A DNA stretch of 64,000 nucleotides from Formicarius rufipectus (Eukaryota > Chordata > Aves > Passeriformes > Formicariidae). Each line of letters begins with the position of its first letter. Position 1 is the stretch's first letter. Below are positions 10,831-23,600 of this stretch, in pieces. The notes below the pieces were generated by a model. It saw only the letters and a list, made by a program, of their open reading frames with translations. It did no database searches and was not told the origin of the DNA. The stretch spans positions 1,021,786 through 1,085,785 of the forward strand of contig VXAU01001354.1 of NCBI GenBank assembly GCA_013399695.1, written 5' to 3'. A program made the position numbers and the translations under genes.

Positions 10831-13800
10831 TACTGAGACAGACAGAAAAAAAAAAATCCAACAAGCATTCAGAAGAAATACAGAATACCATGGACTTATA
10901 TAAGGATGGGAGTATCTGGAATAAATTCAGAGACAGGCACTGAGATTTGAAATGGGGAGTAGAAAATATTGGTGATAAACGTCAGGGGTTTGCTGTACAA
11001 GGTCCAGTCTTCAAAAGGGACTGGAACAGGCTATCTGACTTAGCCAGAAATTTTCAGAAGTAATGGCTCTACTTCGGAATTTGTTAAAAAACAAAGAGCT
11101 GGTATTTTCTGCCTTCCACTTCCAGATTTTTTGATCTGGTATGAGATAACCTTAGACCAGACTGCTACTGGAGTCAGCATAATAAACAGAGGCATAATCA
11201 GGAGCTAGTGAGCAGAGGACCACTTCAGAAGAGTGGACATCCAGGACCTTTAGTACATCTAAGAGATCACAATGTTAATGCAGAAAAGCCCCGGTGTCCA
11301 AACTAAGCTGAAGAAAGGGTTTGTGCAACTTGTCTGCAGATTAGGAAAGTATTTCTGTCCCTCTAAAGATAGACATAGTGAGCTGTTCATAAGCAATACA
11401 AAATGATCCTTCTGCCACCACAGCTCAGGAAGAAATCTTTGTATCTGATGGTAGAAGGGATACACAACTGGAATGAGAAACTGGGGTTTGATCCTTTTTT
11501 CAGTCCATATGACTCTGAGATAGGTCAAGTAATTATATAGATTGTGGAACAGCCATACATAGACTCCAGCATCTGCTGGAAAACAAAACTGTGGGAGCCT
11601 AAATCAGGAAGAAATGGAGTCTTTTAACCTCTCTCAGTGAAGGTCAGACTAGATAGAGCTTTTTCCACCAAAAGTCCTAAAGAAAACCTTTTGCCACTTC
11701 ATTAGCATATCTCAGGAGACAAGCTTAAGAACTCAATTATTTAAATTTCATTATTCCTGTGATGAGACCTTCCATGCACAAAATGGCCTTTTTGCCCTGG
11801 CAAGACCACTGAGCAGGACATTGTACTGTTTGCTGAAGCCCAGCAAGTTTGGGAGACTGAACAGCGAATTTAGCAACTAACTCAGTATTTCTGAACTTCA
11901 GGCTTTTTCGATAGCTCCGTCTCTTAAAAACTTTTTATTCATGACAGCATCTCCTTCTAATTCAAGAGGCCATCAACAAAATTTCTAAAAGACTTCCAAT
12001 ATAAAAATAGTGTCATACTTTTAATGCACTTAGAACTGCAGCACATCTGACAAGTTTTATTTTCCTTTATATATAAACCATTCTAATTTGTATCTGTGAT
12101 ATTCAAAGTCTTCTATTAATCTCCTTTTCCTTATAGTTTCAAGCAATTTACTCTGTGCTAAAGGAAGATGAGCTCACAGGCAGTAAGTCCCAAAATCATC
12201 AGATGTGCCTTTTTAAAACATAAACTTGGTATTTGCTATTCATCAGTACTGCTCACTAATAGCTGCTTCTAAAACCTAAGACATTTCATTCATACCAAAC
12301 AGAAAAATAATACAAAAGAAATTTTACCAGACTTTCTTGAGTTTCAAATTTAGTTTACCAAATTTTCTTTGGGTCTCTCATTTAATCTGAGGACTAGATA
12401 ATGTATTTATGCTGAGATTTCTTAATTTTTTTTTCCACCCAACTCACCCAATTATTATTATATTATAATAAATTTTATATAACCATTTTCAAGGACAGGA
12501 ACCTTGAAGACTTGCTTTGAGGGTGGTACTTGTAACCTCATCTACTCTTTCTCTTCTTTTCCATTTAGGCGGACTGGTTAAGGCTTACTCTGAGTTTAAA
12601 TGTTTTTAATTTAAACAACACTTTTGCTCCATTTTAGGGATAGAAAAAAATCATTCTCTAAAAGCTAGTCTGATACAAGCAGGCTATAAACAGTAAGCTT
12701 ATTGTATTTTCCCCCTCTATATTCCCTCACCCATCACACAGTCATTTTTTTGGTTTCCTCTGGGTTGTCTATGTGCTGCCTTTTAGTTCTCTCTCTCCTA
12801 AGTGAAACATTTGCAATAAAGCAGCAGTATCTGAGGCAGAGTCAAACCCATGCTGAATGAGTTTGAAGTTAACCAAAACAATTATGCATAAAATAAGACT
12901 CTAGAAATAGCATCTTCCTACACAACAGACCTTGTTTCCAGGTGTATTCAGTCATAGCTGTGCAATTTAGCCACTACCTGAAGGATTTTACTGCTTTCCA
13001 GTCCTCATCTCACTGACAAGTTACTTGTGAGCCTCTTCTCACTAACAGTGGTCATCTTTCTTGCAGATTTCCAAAACAGTGTGCCCCATGGAAGCCCCAG
13101 ACACCCCTGCACAGAGATACTAGAAACAGTTTTCCCCAGGTATTCCGGCATGCATGGGCTGGGGTTTGTTCAGCAAGAGTAAAGAGGAAAGGAGCCCAGA
13201 TCACTGTGAGGTTGTGGAGTGCAGAACCCAGAACAATCAAATAGCAGATGTTCACTTATAAACTGAGAACATTTTACAATCAGATAAAGGAAATGCTCAG
13301 AAATAGCATCTGTATTTGTAAAGCTACTTGAACATTTTTTTAATCTATGTCCTTCATCACTTGGCCAGTTTGTAAAACATAGTGAGTGTTCTGTACTCCA
13401 GCTTTTTGTCATTTTTTATGCAGTTTCCTGAAGATACAGCAATACTGGTAGAATTCTCACTGATACAATAATATGTGTTGCCAATTTTTTAATGGTTCCC
13501 AAATTTCAATGAAATCTGACAGATATACAGAGGACTTAAAAATAATTCTGTTCCTCCAAGCATCTTGGAAAGGAACCACATAGCAGAAAATGTCCTGAAA
13601 CAAGAGAGCAGCTTAGTGCAGAAACTCAGGTACTGCTGAACTCTGGGGACTAACCATGAGATAAAGTGAATTTTCTAGAGAAGGTAAAGTTTCACAGACT
13701 TCCACTGAGCCATGGACAGAAATTTTGACAAACTTATTGTTACAGAAGTGTTTCTTGTTATATAACAAATATTGGCATCACCACCCAACATAAAAAATAC

Positions 13801-16319
13801 TAATATGATAACAAACTATTTTATACAGGGTGTTAATTTGCTTAATTCTATGCATAAATTTCTGAGCCATCAGGAGCAACTCTGGTCACCTTGACTTTTC
13901 TGGCAATTCAGAAGAAAAAAATCCCATAAAAAAGTGGCAGAGAAAAGAGTTTTTACTTTAAGTGTAGGGTCTATTACACAGCAGTATCGCACACCTGTGG
14001 TTAGACTGTTACGAGAACACTGCACTTCACTGCCTGCATATCTTTACACTTATTTAAAGGATAATCTTTATTTCTTATGGCTGTACTCTACAATGCCATA
14101 AACAGCTGCTGAGATTAATAACTGAAGTTAAATCAACTTCGAGAGCTGTATATAAAGAACATACTACGGTGCCACTGAGGGAACCTAATTGTATTTTAAA
14201 GCAAAGTAGAAGACAGCAGTATTTTTCTCCACCTGGAAGTCCTGTGCTGATCTGTACGCTTTCTTCAGTTTTCTGCTAACATATACTATGCACTAGATGG
14301 TGAGTAGGATGCATAAGACCTGAAGTCTGCACTGATTAAGGGACACAGAGAATGGAAAGACTAATTAAAGACTGCTGAAAAGTGAAAGCACATTAGCTAA
14401 AGCTCATTAGATTCCTGTATGTGTACTTTGCTTCTGAATGAGAGGGTTCACACTGAACTGTCTGCACCTACACTAACATGTTTTTACATCACGCTCTAAC
14501 TTATTATGTCATGACTCTACTGGACACGTGCCTTAAAACTCTAAATGCTTCCACAGTGAGGCAAAATCTCCAAACAAATGAAGAAGGGGCTCCAAGTGCC
14601 AGATTGCAAGAGGCACTAAGGACTTTAAGTCACAGTAAGACACCTTATTAAAGTTCCAAAGGCAAATCACTTCTAAACACCATCGGGCTCAGCAGCAGCT
14701 GGCAAAAGTGGCTGCAACCACCTCGTTGTCCCACTCTGTTATCTGCTCTTTGTGCCACAGCAGCGTCTGCAGAACAGGCAACATACACTCACTGCAAAAC
14801 ACCACCCAGTATATTAACATATAAACAAGAATCAACCAAGTTAATGTGCTGAGCTGCTGTTGCAGCTGCTGTGGCTCGAATTTCCAGTTCCTATGAGAAC
14901 AACTGCAGAGGGCAAAGGCTATCTCTGTCACTGCAAATGTTCAGAAGGGCTACTCCCATTTCTCCCATCTTCAGACTCATTTCCTTCAGTCCTGCGTGAT
15001 GTCTAAACTGTGATAGTCTCAGAGGAACACTGACAGTCTTTTACACTCATACAAGATATTTCTTGAAGGTTCAGCATCTAATTTTTTTTCCAGTTTAATT
15101 TGTCCTTATTACAAACATTCTAACTGCTTTAACATCCCTTAAACTTATGCATTTCAATAATGTTTAATTGTGACAAAAAGCTGCAGAGATTCCAACTTTT
15201 GTCACATCTAGAGCACCACAATAACTTTTTGCAGGCAGAGGGGGGAAAGGAAGAGCAGTAGCACAAAGCGCATAATCCTGACTAGAAAGGGAAAGGGGGG
15301 AAGAGGTGAGGGGGGAAGGCACTTAAAAAAACACAAATCAGAAAACGTAAATGGTGAAAAGTAGGAAACAAAACTGAGAAGTGAAAAGAAAATAATTGAA
15401 ATATATTTATAAAATACTTATCATGAAAATGATAAAAAGATATTAAGGAAATTGACTTAATATAAAACCACAATGCTCTAGAGCTGCTCACACAGCCTAT
15501 GACTTTAGGTCTCCATTATAAGACTGATGAAGTACAAATGAGGATTGCACAAAACATGATTTTCACCAAGAGCACAAGTTATGAGGAAGTACTTGCACCT
15601 CAGGAGGTTTGGTTTTGTCAGTTTTCCTGTTAAGAAGTGAGTTACTTAGTGGGGGCGGGTGGGGAAACAGCCCTTAGGTTCTTTGCGATTATTTTTTGCA
15701 CTCTGAGCTATAGTTAAGCCTCAAACTCATCTTTACAACAATGAGAAATCCCATTCCCATTACTATTGAAACCACCCCTATAACCATTGACTTCTGTGGA
15801 TTTGAATTAGGTCCCATGTCTCTAAACAACTTTGAAAAATCACTTTGGTAGGCTTGACACTGATACAATCTCATTCTTCCCCATATTCATCCAAGAAAAG
15901 GAAAATCGTTCTACTTCTTCCCAACCTTTAGTTCTCCTTTAACCTACTAAATGTCTCTCGTAACAAAGTACTTTGACAAATACATTTCTGAGTGGAAGCA
16001 TTCTTATAAAGACCTCCAGGATTTAGGGCACTGTTACTGACCTTAAGAGGCAAGTTTCAATCCTGTGAAAATTTTTTGTGTTCTCTAAAATATGACCACT
16101 GCCCTTATTTGTCATTATTCAACTTATGCAAAAATGAATGCCTTCCTGAGATATAAACCTAGCAAATCTATTGCCCAGGCTCAGTTTTCATTAACTTAGA
16201 ACCTTAAAACCAGTTGCAGAACCTGTATAAAGTATTAATTTGTTTCACTTTGCAAGACCCTTTGTGTAATGAAGTATTTTCAGTTTTGAACTCCGAATTA
16301 GAAAGGCTGCTCTTTTAAT
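10831..16319. other. unannotated non-coding DNA
   Basis: About 5.5 kb with no recognised gene. Open frames of 60-90 codons on both strands look random. A purine-rich stretch at 15236-15320 carries several G runs (GGG at 15289, G6 at 15295 and 15310). An AT-rich imperfect triplet tract lies near 12450-12480. A phrase near 11635-11665 faintly recalls a LINE 3' tail but is too short to call. Confidence 0.6.
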
Positions 16320-16390
16320 TTGTTTTGGTGGGGTTTTTTTGTTTGTTTTGTTTTTGTTTGTGGGGTTTTTTTGGTGAGTTTTTTTTTAAT
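16320..16390 (+). repeat. G/T-rich low-complexity tract
   Basis: About 70 bases made almost entirely of T and G, with GTTT/TTTG units and four separated GG-GGGG runs. It is simple sequence of the same kind as the longer tract at 56.2 kb. It gives no coding signal. Confidence 0.8.
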
Positions 16391-17002
16391 AAAATCTGTT
16401 AAAATATCATGATGAACATCCAAGATTCTTCCACATTTAAAGAAATGGATTTAAGAGAAAAGCAGCTCGTTGAAAGTAATACTTTGTATCATTTGAAAGA
16501 GCTGGCAAAAATAGCTATAACGTCAATACAATACACTAGCCTGGTTACATTAATAAACCAAAAAGTGGTTTTAATAATTCAGTAACCCATGGAACACTAT
16601 ATTACCTTATTTTGGGAAAAGGGTAAATCTCTAAAGGCAAAGTGCAGTTATGCATTCAACAGTCTCATTCTTCTTTAGGAGTTGTTTTTTAATTTAATCA
16701 TTCCTTTACAAATACAATTACATTTGCTGAAAGACGTTTCTGCTATGAATCATTCTAGCTGTTTTACAAAGAAAAAGAGAATAATACAATGATTCTAAGA
16801 ATCTAGGTAACAGAATAAAATATATGAGGACACCAAAGAAGAGATTCAGGATAATTTCAAACTTGAACAAAAAACACATCTGCACTCTGCCCTTTCAGTT
16901 TTTCAGTGGAACAGACTAAGTCATTGCAAAAGTGAGCTCTCCATTAATCCTGTGAGAAGATTCTCTAAACTGATCAGTCCCCTATGCAATAATTGTCCTT
17001 GT

Positions 17003-17330
17003 GGTGGTTTCACCTGGGATGGACATCAGATGCCCACCAAAGCTGCTCCATCACTCCCCTCCTCAGCTGGACAGAAGACAGAAAATATGACATAACCCTC
17101 ATGGGATAAGAGCAGGGAGGAATCATTCACCAATTACCATCATGGGCAAAACAGATTTGACTTGAGGAAAATTAATTTAATTTATTGCCCACCAAATAAG
17201 AGTAGGACAATGAGAAAATAAAAACTAAATCTTGAAACACCTGCTTCTCCATCTCCTTTCTTCCTGGGTCAACTTTACTCCCAGTTTTCTCTCCTCCTAG
17301 GCTGCAGGTGGACATCTTTCCTCCATGGAC
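17003..17330. mobile_element. avian ERV-derived LTR-like repeat fragment
   Basis: The block starts near GGTTTCACCTGGGATGGACA, then a segment on CCCACCAAAGCTGCTC, a CACCAATTACC phrase, an AT-rich AATTAATTTAATTTATT core, and AGTAGGACAATGAGAAA. I recognise this order of phrases as a common long-terminal-repeat-type sequence of songbird genomes. An AATAAA on the minus strand lies within the AT-rich core at about 17180. No internal retroviral frame adjoins it. The family name and orientation are not certain, and the right boundary is approximate because similarity fades into unique sequence. Confidence 0.5.
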
Positions 17331-17737
17331 AGTGTCAGGAGAATCAAAGATCCTCCACACTCGGCATATCCAGCTGCCGATTGCTGCTTAATTGACACAA
17401 CCTGCTTCTCATCCACAGAGTTGTCCAACTGCACATAAGAACCCCTTCTGGAGCAGCAGATATTCAGTCAGTGTCAGTAATTCCTAGAGCCATTAGAAGC
17501 AGAAACTGAAATAAATAATGCCAAACCTGAACACATTATGCAATATGGAGACACAGTAGAGGACACTGAGACAAGTTACCAGACAAACTCCAAAACACTC
17601 TCCAGCAGTCCCTGCTGAAGTGTCTCTCTACAGGAACTAACTTAGCACTCTCCTGGAATACCAAGCATTGCTGCCCTCCAGAAATCAAAATCTGCTACAG
17701 TCACTTCTTCCTAAGGGTTAAAATTACATTCTCAGTA

Positions 17738-17789
17738 AAAAAATAAAGTTAAAAAAAGAAAAATTAAAAGAAATAAAAAAAAACCCAAA
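17738..17789. repeat. A-rich low-complexity tract
   Basis: About 50 bases of A runs broken by T and G. It has no visible retroposon body, so it is treated as simple sequence. Confidence 0.75.
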
Positions 17790-18684
17790 TATGTTCTACT
17801 CTTGACTAAACTAATTTAACTATTAACACACAAAATTTTAAATCACTTATGCTTCTGACACTATGGAGTTTCTTTGTTTTGAATATTGTTATTTTTAAGT
17901 GTCATGGTGAACACAATTTAGCAACAAAGGGATTGGTATAGTCTTGTATTTGTAAAACATCAATGCTATAAGCATTTGCACACTTATACAGCCTATGAAA
18001 TACATTGTTATGAGATTTATTTTGGCTAATAATGGAAAAACATTGCTATGGTAGACTGCTGAGAGCAAACTAAGTGGTAGGCCAAAAATTTAGCCTCATT
18101 ATAAAAAATAACTGTGTTAATTAGATATATACTTTATTAAATCATAATCTTGCCATGAGTATATAAAAAAATTATTTTCAGATTTTTTTTTTACAAGCTA
18201 GCCACTTCTACTGAAAATAAATCAAGAAATACTACAAGAGCAGCACCTGTCACATTCCTCTATGTTTGTGGGTAGGCACAGTAATACAAACCTTTGTAAT
18301 AAAAAGTCACAGTATTCTACTAATGGTTCCAGGTTCAGAAATCAGTTCTCAAAAGTGTTGGACCAGCAGTGGTTTGGTTTTCATTGGCTCCATCCACTCA
18401 TTTTACCTGCACTCATTAACAGTAGAATTGACTCAGTAAGAAATTTTAAAAATGTATTTCTACCTTTGAATGATCATGCAAAATAACAAAGACAATGTGT
18501 TTCTTTCAGGCTGAGCGACTGCACTGTAATCCTGCTGAAATTACCAAAGTGCAAAGTTCTCTAAGCACCAGGAAGATGTAATTTTAGGACAGTGCAACTA
18601 TTTAATTACTATATTTTTACATATTCTTTAACCTGTGCTTTGTCTTTCTGCCTTTCCTATTTTGTGAGAGCCACTTATTTTAAT

Positions 18685-18707
18685 AAATGACATTATAAAT
18701 GTCATTT
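18685..18707. repeat. short perfect inverted repeat (hairpin)
   Basis: AAATGACAT and ATGTCATTT form 9-base arms around a 5-base TATAA loop. It is AT-rich and isolated; a hairpin this size is expected occasionally by chance in 64 kb. Confidence 0.6.
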
Positions 18708-21700
18708 TAGGGCTTTTTAATGAGAATAATATACTGTTGTTCCATGTTCTCTCCATTTTCTGTGTAGGAATAGATCAGTGTGCTATCATTACCCTACCAC
18801 TTCTTATCTCTGTATGTTGCCATTACAACTACCTATTGTCAGAGATGTGTATCACATTAGTAAGTCCCTCATCACAGAGATATCAGCTTTTGCCTTTGAT
18901 TCTGGAGAATGTAGTACTGATTTCTGCATATGTACAGCATTACCATAAAGACTTAGCAAAAGATAGCTACTACCTCAAGGAAAGAGCCCTGCAGTTATGT
19001 GAAGATTAAGCTAGAAACAGTCAGGATGCCAACGACACCTTCCTCAGGAAAACATCAAAGAGGATTTACTCAGCCTACCAATCTTCCCCCAAAGAAACTC
19101 CTGCAAATTGTATGAGGAAAGAATATTCTACTTTAAATAGATTGGCATAAACATATAAAACAGATTAGAGGGCATTTAAATGATCAGAATCTTCTTAGGG
19201 TAAATGCTGATCTAATACCTATTTCCCAGCTAACAGGCAGCTGTTGGTGCCATAGCAAAGGAGTTGCAGGAACATAAGGAAATGCTGCTTCTTGATGAGA
19301 TCAGGATTTCTCAGAGATTTAAGGCTTCGCTTGTCTCTGCCTGCCCTCACACTACCTTAGCTTTGCTACACTGTGCATTTCAGAATTGTGACTCCTGTCC
19401 GTGCCTCAGCTGTTTTTGTGTCCCTGGTCAATTTGATTCTAGCCGTTGGAGCATGACATATTATAGCAGCAACGTAGCAAAGCTTTCCTGCCCAGATATA
19501 TGATGAACATCACAAAACCCCACACGTACATACCTGCGCAGAACAAAACAGTGAAGGCTAAAATTTTTAAAGCCTTTTCAGTACAATTTAACAAATATTT
19601 CTAACAGCAAAACTCTGAATTAAATTTAGAATGGTAAAACTTTCAAAATGGAGAACCTGGAAACCAAATTATCCCATAACATTTTTGTTTCCAGTGTGCA
19701 TCTTCCAACAAGAACTAAATACACTGTCAAATTCCCAAGCAGCTCTACTGTTCTGCCCTATACTGATGACTGAGTAGTAATGCAACTGTATTTGTGGTAA
19801 AGGAGCAAGACAGAAGTAAAGGTGACAACTGTCATGTTAAACACACAGATTTTCCTGCATTGCACACTGGAAGAACACAAAAAATGAGTCATCAATATAA
19901 GAACTGCTTCACCAGCTGCCCTTCTCACTATAACAAGAAATAGGGCATGTTGACCTACAGAAGAAATCCAGAAGTTTCAACAAGACCATAAAGACTGCCT
20001 GTTTGCTGCTGTGCTACGTGCATTTGTGCAAGTGTGCTGACAGCACAGGCTGCTGCCATTTTCATTCAACTCATAGTCCACCTGCTGGCATCATGACTGT
20101 CTAACAAACAACTTGTTCTCTGACTTCCCTCATTCTATTTACAAACAATAAATACCATTGTTAACACTGAAATGACAAAATTGCTCTTAGTGCATAGTGC
20201 ACTGTTTCCAGTGGCACATAATTTATTTGTCCAGCTTCAGCCAAAAGACAGAAGAAGTTTCATTTGTCTTTGTGATGTCACCTGGAGGACATTTTATAAA
20301 GTACTGGTGCTTTACCCCTCACTTGGACACTTTTTCTTCACATCTTTCCATTTCTTTCAATGACTTTCCATTCCTAAACATAGTAAAAGCTACAGTTTCA
20401 AAACAAAGATTTGTGTAAGACTTTAGTAGGCAAAATATTAGCTGCATATTTTTTTAAACACTTCCAACCTTGACATTTTGGCTCACTCCTTCTTTCCTGA
20501 TTTGTTAAATGGAGTTGCTCAAATATCAAAAGCTTATTATTTTACCTTTTTCTGCAGGACATTTAATCCAGGGAGAACTACCCCGTACCTACACTTCACT
20601 TTGCTTGTTCAGAACTTGTCCAAATACATCTTCAGATCATTTAATTGTGCCACATACTCACATCTTAAATTTGCACAGTGTAGGTAAGGTTTCAAAGAAA
20701 TTTTTCACTACTTTGATCTCTCAATAAAATTCAGTCTGATTCTGCTGATTTTTCTCTTTGAATACAGATAGCACACAACACTGCTGAACTGCCACTCTCT
20801 ATTGGCAGAGTCTCATCAATGAAGCATCTGTTCCCAGAAATGGGATTTACTGTTTAGTAAAGGGAAAAATATCCATATGTTTCTCCGCAACTCATAGAAA
20901 ATTGTTATGCGAGTCAGTGATAATGGTCACTAAACTCCAAGTCTGGATATTTTCACAAATTCTGTTGTTCCTGCCTGCATTCACAAACTCCAATAAAAAT
21001 AAGATGAAAAATAATAATCTGGTGAAAAATTGGTGTTCCCTTCCTTCTGTATCTCATCCAGTATTCTGCAAAAAAACCAAAATGCAACAGAGTAATTAAA
21101 GTAGGAATTGTTAGAATATGAGTTTTCTTAATAATGTCCCATGTTCCTTTATATTTTTCCAGATCAAAGAAGTGATGAAAGTGTGAGGGATGTGGAAAAC
21201 AGTGAGCTACGTTGCCACTTTACCAATTATAAATATCAAATGCTGAAATACATTCACACTAATGCCTCTTGTGTCAATAACAGATGTTCCAGTGACCTGT
21301 GTGAAGCTATTCACACAGCATAATCAAAAATGGAAAGAAGCATCACATGAATGCACCATCCCTATTACACAAGTTATCATTACAGTAGAGCTGAACTAAG
21401 AGTCTGCTGCTAAAAACAGGTTTTCTTCTTCCTCTCTTAACAATCCTCTTTGTCCTTTTCTTCTTTCTCAGATTTTCCTGATCTCTCAGCCCTCCCAGAC
21501 CACTGTCATGCTAGCATTAAAAATACTTTTTTCCTCCCTTTGACTACTTTTTTGCTGATCTAGCAAGTTCTAAACACATGATTTGATACCACCAATGCTG
21601 GCAAAAGCAAAGTGACACATGGCACATTCTAAAACAAGAAGAAGAAAAGAAAATAATAATATGCTAGTGATCAGCAGCAACAATGTGTTAATCTGGATCA

Positions 21701-22899
21701 AATCCTAATAGAAATCCACAGCCTTATATTTCCTGGAATCTTCAGCTGAGATTGTTAATATGTCATGCTCAGTTACCTGTCTCACATATTCGTTATAGAT
21801 ACTGCCCCTCCAAAGTTTATACTCTAAACAGGCAGAGAAAAGAGCAGGCAGGAAGACAGAATACTTAAAGCTCATCCAACATTTCAACTCTAGGGTCAAG
21901 AGCATCTTCTCAGATCAGCATCAAACTCTAAAGGCACTCTGATCTGAAATTTCCAAGGTCTTCTGGTGGGAGTTTTCCCATTACAGGGGTTCTGGTAGTT
22001 TCTTGGTCTGATTTTACTCCACGATCCTACAGAGTTTTAACTCCAGATCTAAAAGACTATATAAAAAAGATCAAGTCCCAAATACCAGTTTAGAAAAGTA
22101 GTCTTACTGTTCCACTGTCCTGAATACAAAAATATTAGCAAAAAGGTGAATCATAATGGAAAATCTTAACAAAAAAGAATTCTAGATGTTCTTAAATGTT
22201 AAGAGCATAACTTTTTAGCACACCAAGATGTAGGGAAGCAAGCAGCTTGACTCATAAAAACTTAAAGGATAATCTTCATTCATGGATCAGCTTGATAAGA
22301 GGTCCATACACAGAGTAATAAATTTAAGTATACAAAAATAAGTGATCCTAGACAGATTTGCTATCTCATTCTCTCTTCACAAGTTTTACATCAAAAAAGT
22401 GGAATATTTAATAGTAAAATATAAAAATGTTATAAATCCTCTAATATGAAGCATTTGCATGGCTATCCAGACATTGTTAAGAATGGAAATTTTGCAACAC
22501 AACACAAATGTTCTCTTCTCACACAAACTTGTCTGTAACAAGCCTTTGCAAATTCAAAAGCACAGAAGCCAATAGATATGTCTAAACCTAAAACAAAGGT
22601 GAAAAAAAAAGTAGCAAGGTGAGCCCCTCCCAGATATTTGGAAACACTGGTACCACCACCAGGGGACTTTTTCTAGACAAGTGCACTAGAAGAACGGTTC
22701 CACCGTGGCCCAGCTACTCACTTTGTGAAGGTTTAGTTAATTCAGCAGGTTTACTGGCTGAAGGTTCAGTTAGGAGGTTGGAGCTCAGCCTGACAGTTTT
22801 ATAACATATCAGTATCCTTGACAAATTCTGAAGAAAGTTTATATCTGCTTTGCTGGCTTATTTGAAAAACAAGTTGTTCTAGTTACAGCAGCTGGGACC

Positions 22900-23600
22900 A
22901 GTTTATCACTGTGTGGGTGTAACCAAAACTGTATATTCTATCTAATTTCTGATAGACGGTTACTAATGAATCATTTGCAGCAGCTGCCCAGGGCAGACCT
23001 GACACCTCTGGCTATAAGTTGGGTGTTAAATAACCCTGCAAAGCATGGGAATGTTTCAGTCTTCATACCAATGACTCAGCTGTGATAACTCCTCTCCAAG
23101 GAGGCATCAGCACTGATAGGTCAATACCCAGCCTGAAGGGCCATGACTACTAATGGGCCTGTAGGGATTGGCACAATAGGCAGCTGCAACACAGACCATC
23201 AAAGATTCCAAAAATATCACATGACTCGGAGTTAAATCACCCATTGTGAGACTTCCTGAACCTCAGTATATATAATCATGGGAGTTTGGGACTTTTAGTA
23301 CCACTCCTCAGATCCAGAGGACCAGAACCTCAACAGGACTGTAATTGCCACTCTCAATAAGACTGCGACCATCATCCTCACCAACAGGTTTTCTTTTCCT
23401 TTTACTTTGTACTCAGGGGGACCACGTGGTGCTCAGCACAGGGGCTAATGAACAGCACACTGTTTGTGCCCCAGGGTGCTAAGTTGTACGTCTGTTTGTC
23501 ATGGGTTAAAACCATTTTTTTTTGTTCTGTATCACTGTATTCATTGTAATCTTTTTAGTAAATTATAACTCTCCCTTTTAATCTCTCATGAGTCATATTC
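22900..23600 (+). mobile_element. possible ERV LTR-like repeat
   Basis: A block of distinct composition has a TATA-like TATATATAA at 23267-23275, then a C/A-rich segment with CAATAAG near 23357, and a 3' part reading GTTCTGTATCACTGTATTC and TTTTAGTAAATTATAACTC, which recalls the poly(A)-proximal end of avian ERVL-type LTRs. The start cannot be fixed, no terminal TG...CA with target duplication was found, and no internal retroviral frame adjoins it. It could equally be unique sequence with chance promoter-like signals. Confidence 0.3.

Larger units (their letters stand above)
17331..22899. other. unannotated non-coding DNA
   Basis: About 5.6 kb with no recognised gene or clear interspersed repeat. 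It holds an A-rich tract (17738-17789), a perfect 9-base-arm hairpin (18685-18707) and several short chance frames of 60-90 codons. Nothing else is identifiable. Confidence 0.6.

Noticed and set aside
11630..11665. Phrase GTGAAGGTCAGACTAGATAG like a LINE 3' tail
   Set aside because: Too short, with no downstream octamer and no adjoining LINE sequence.
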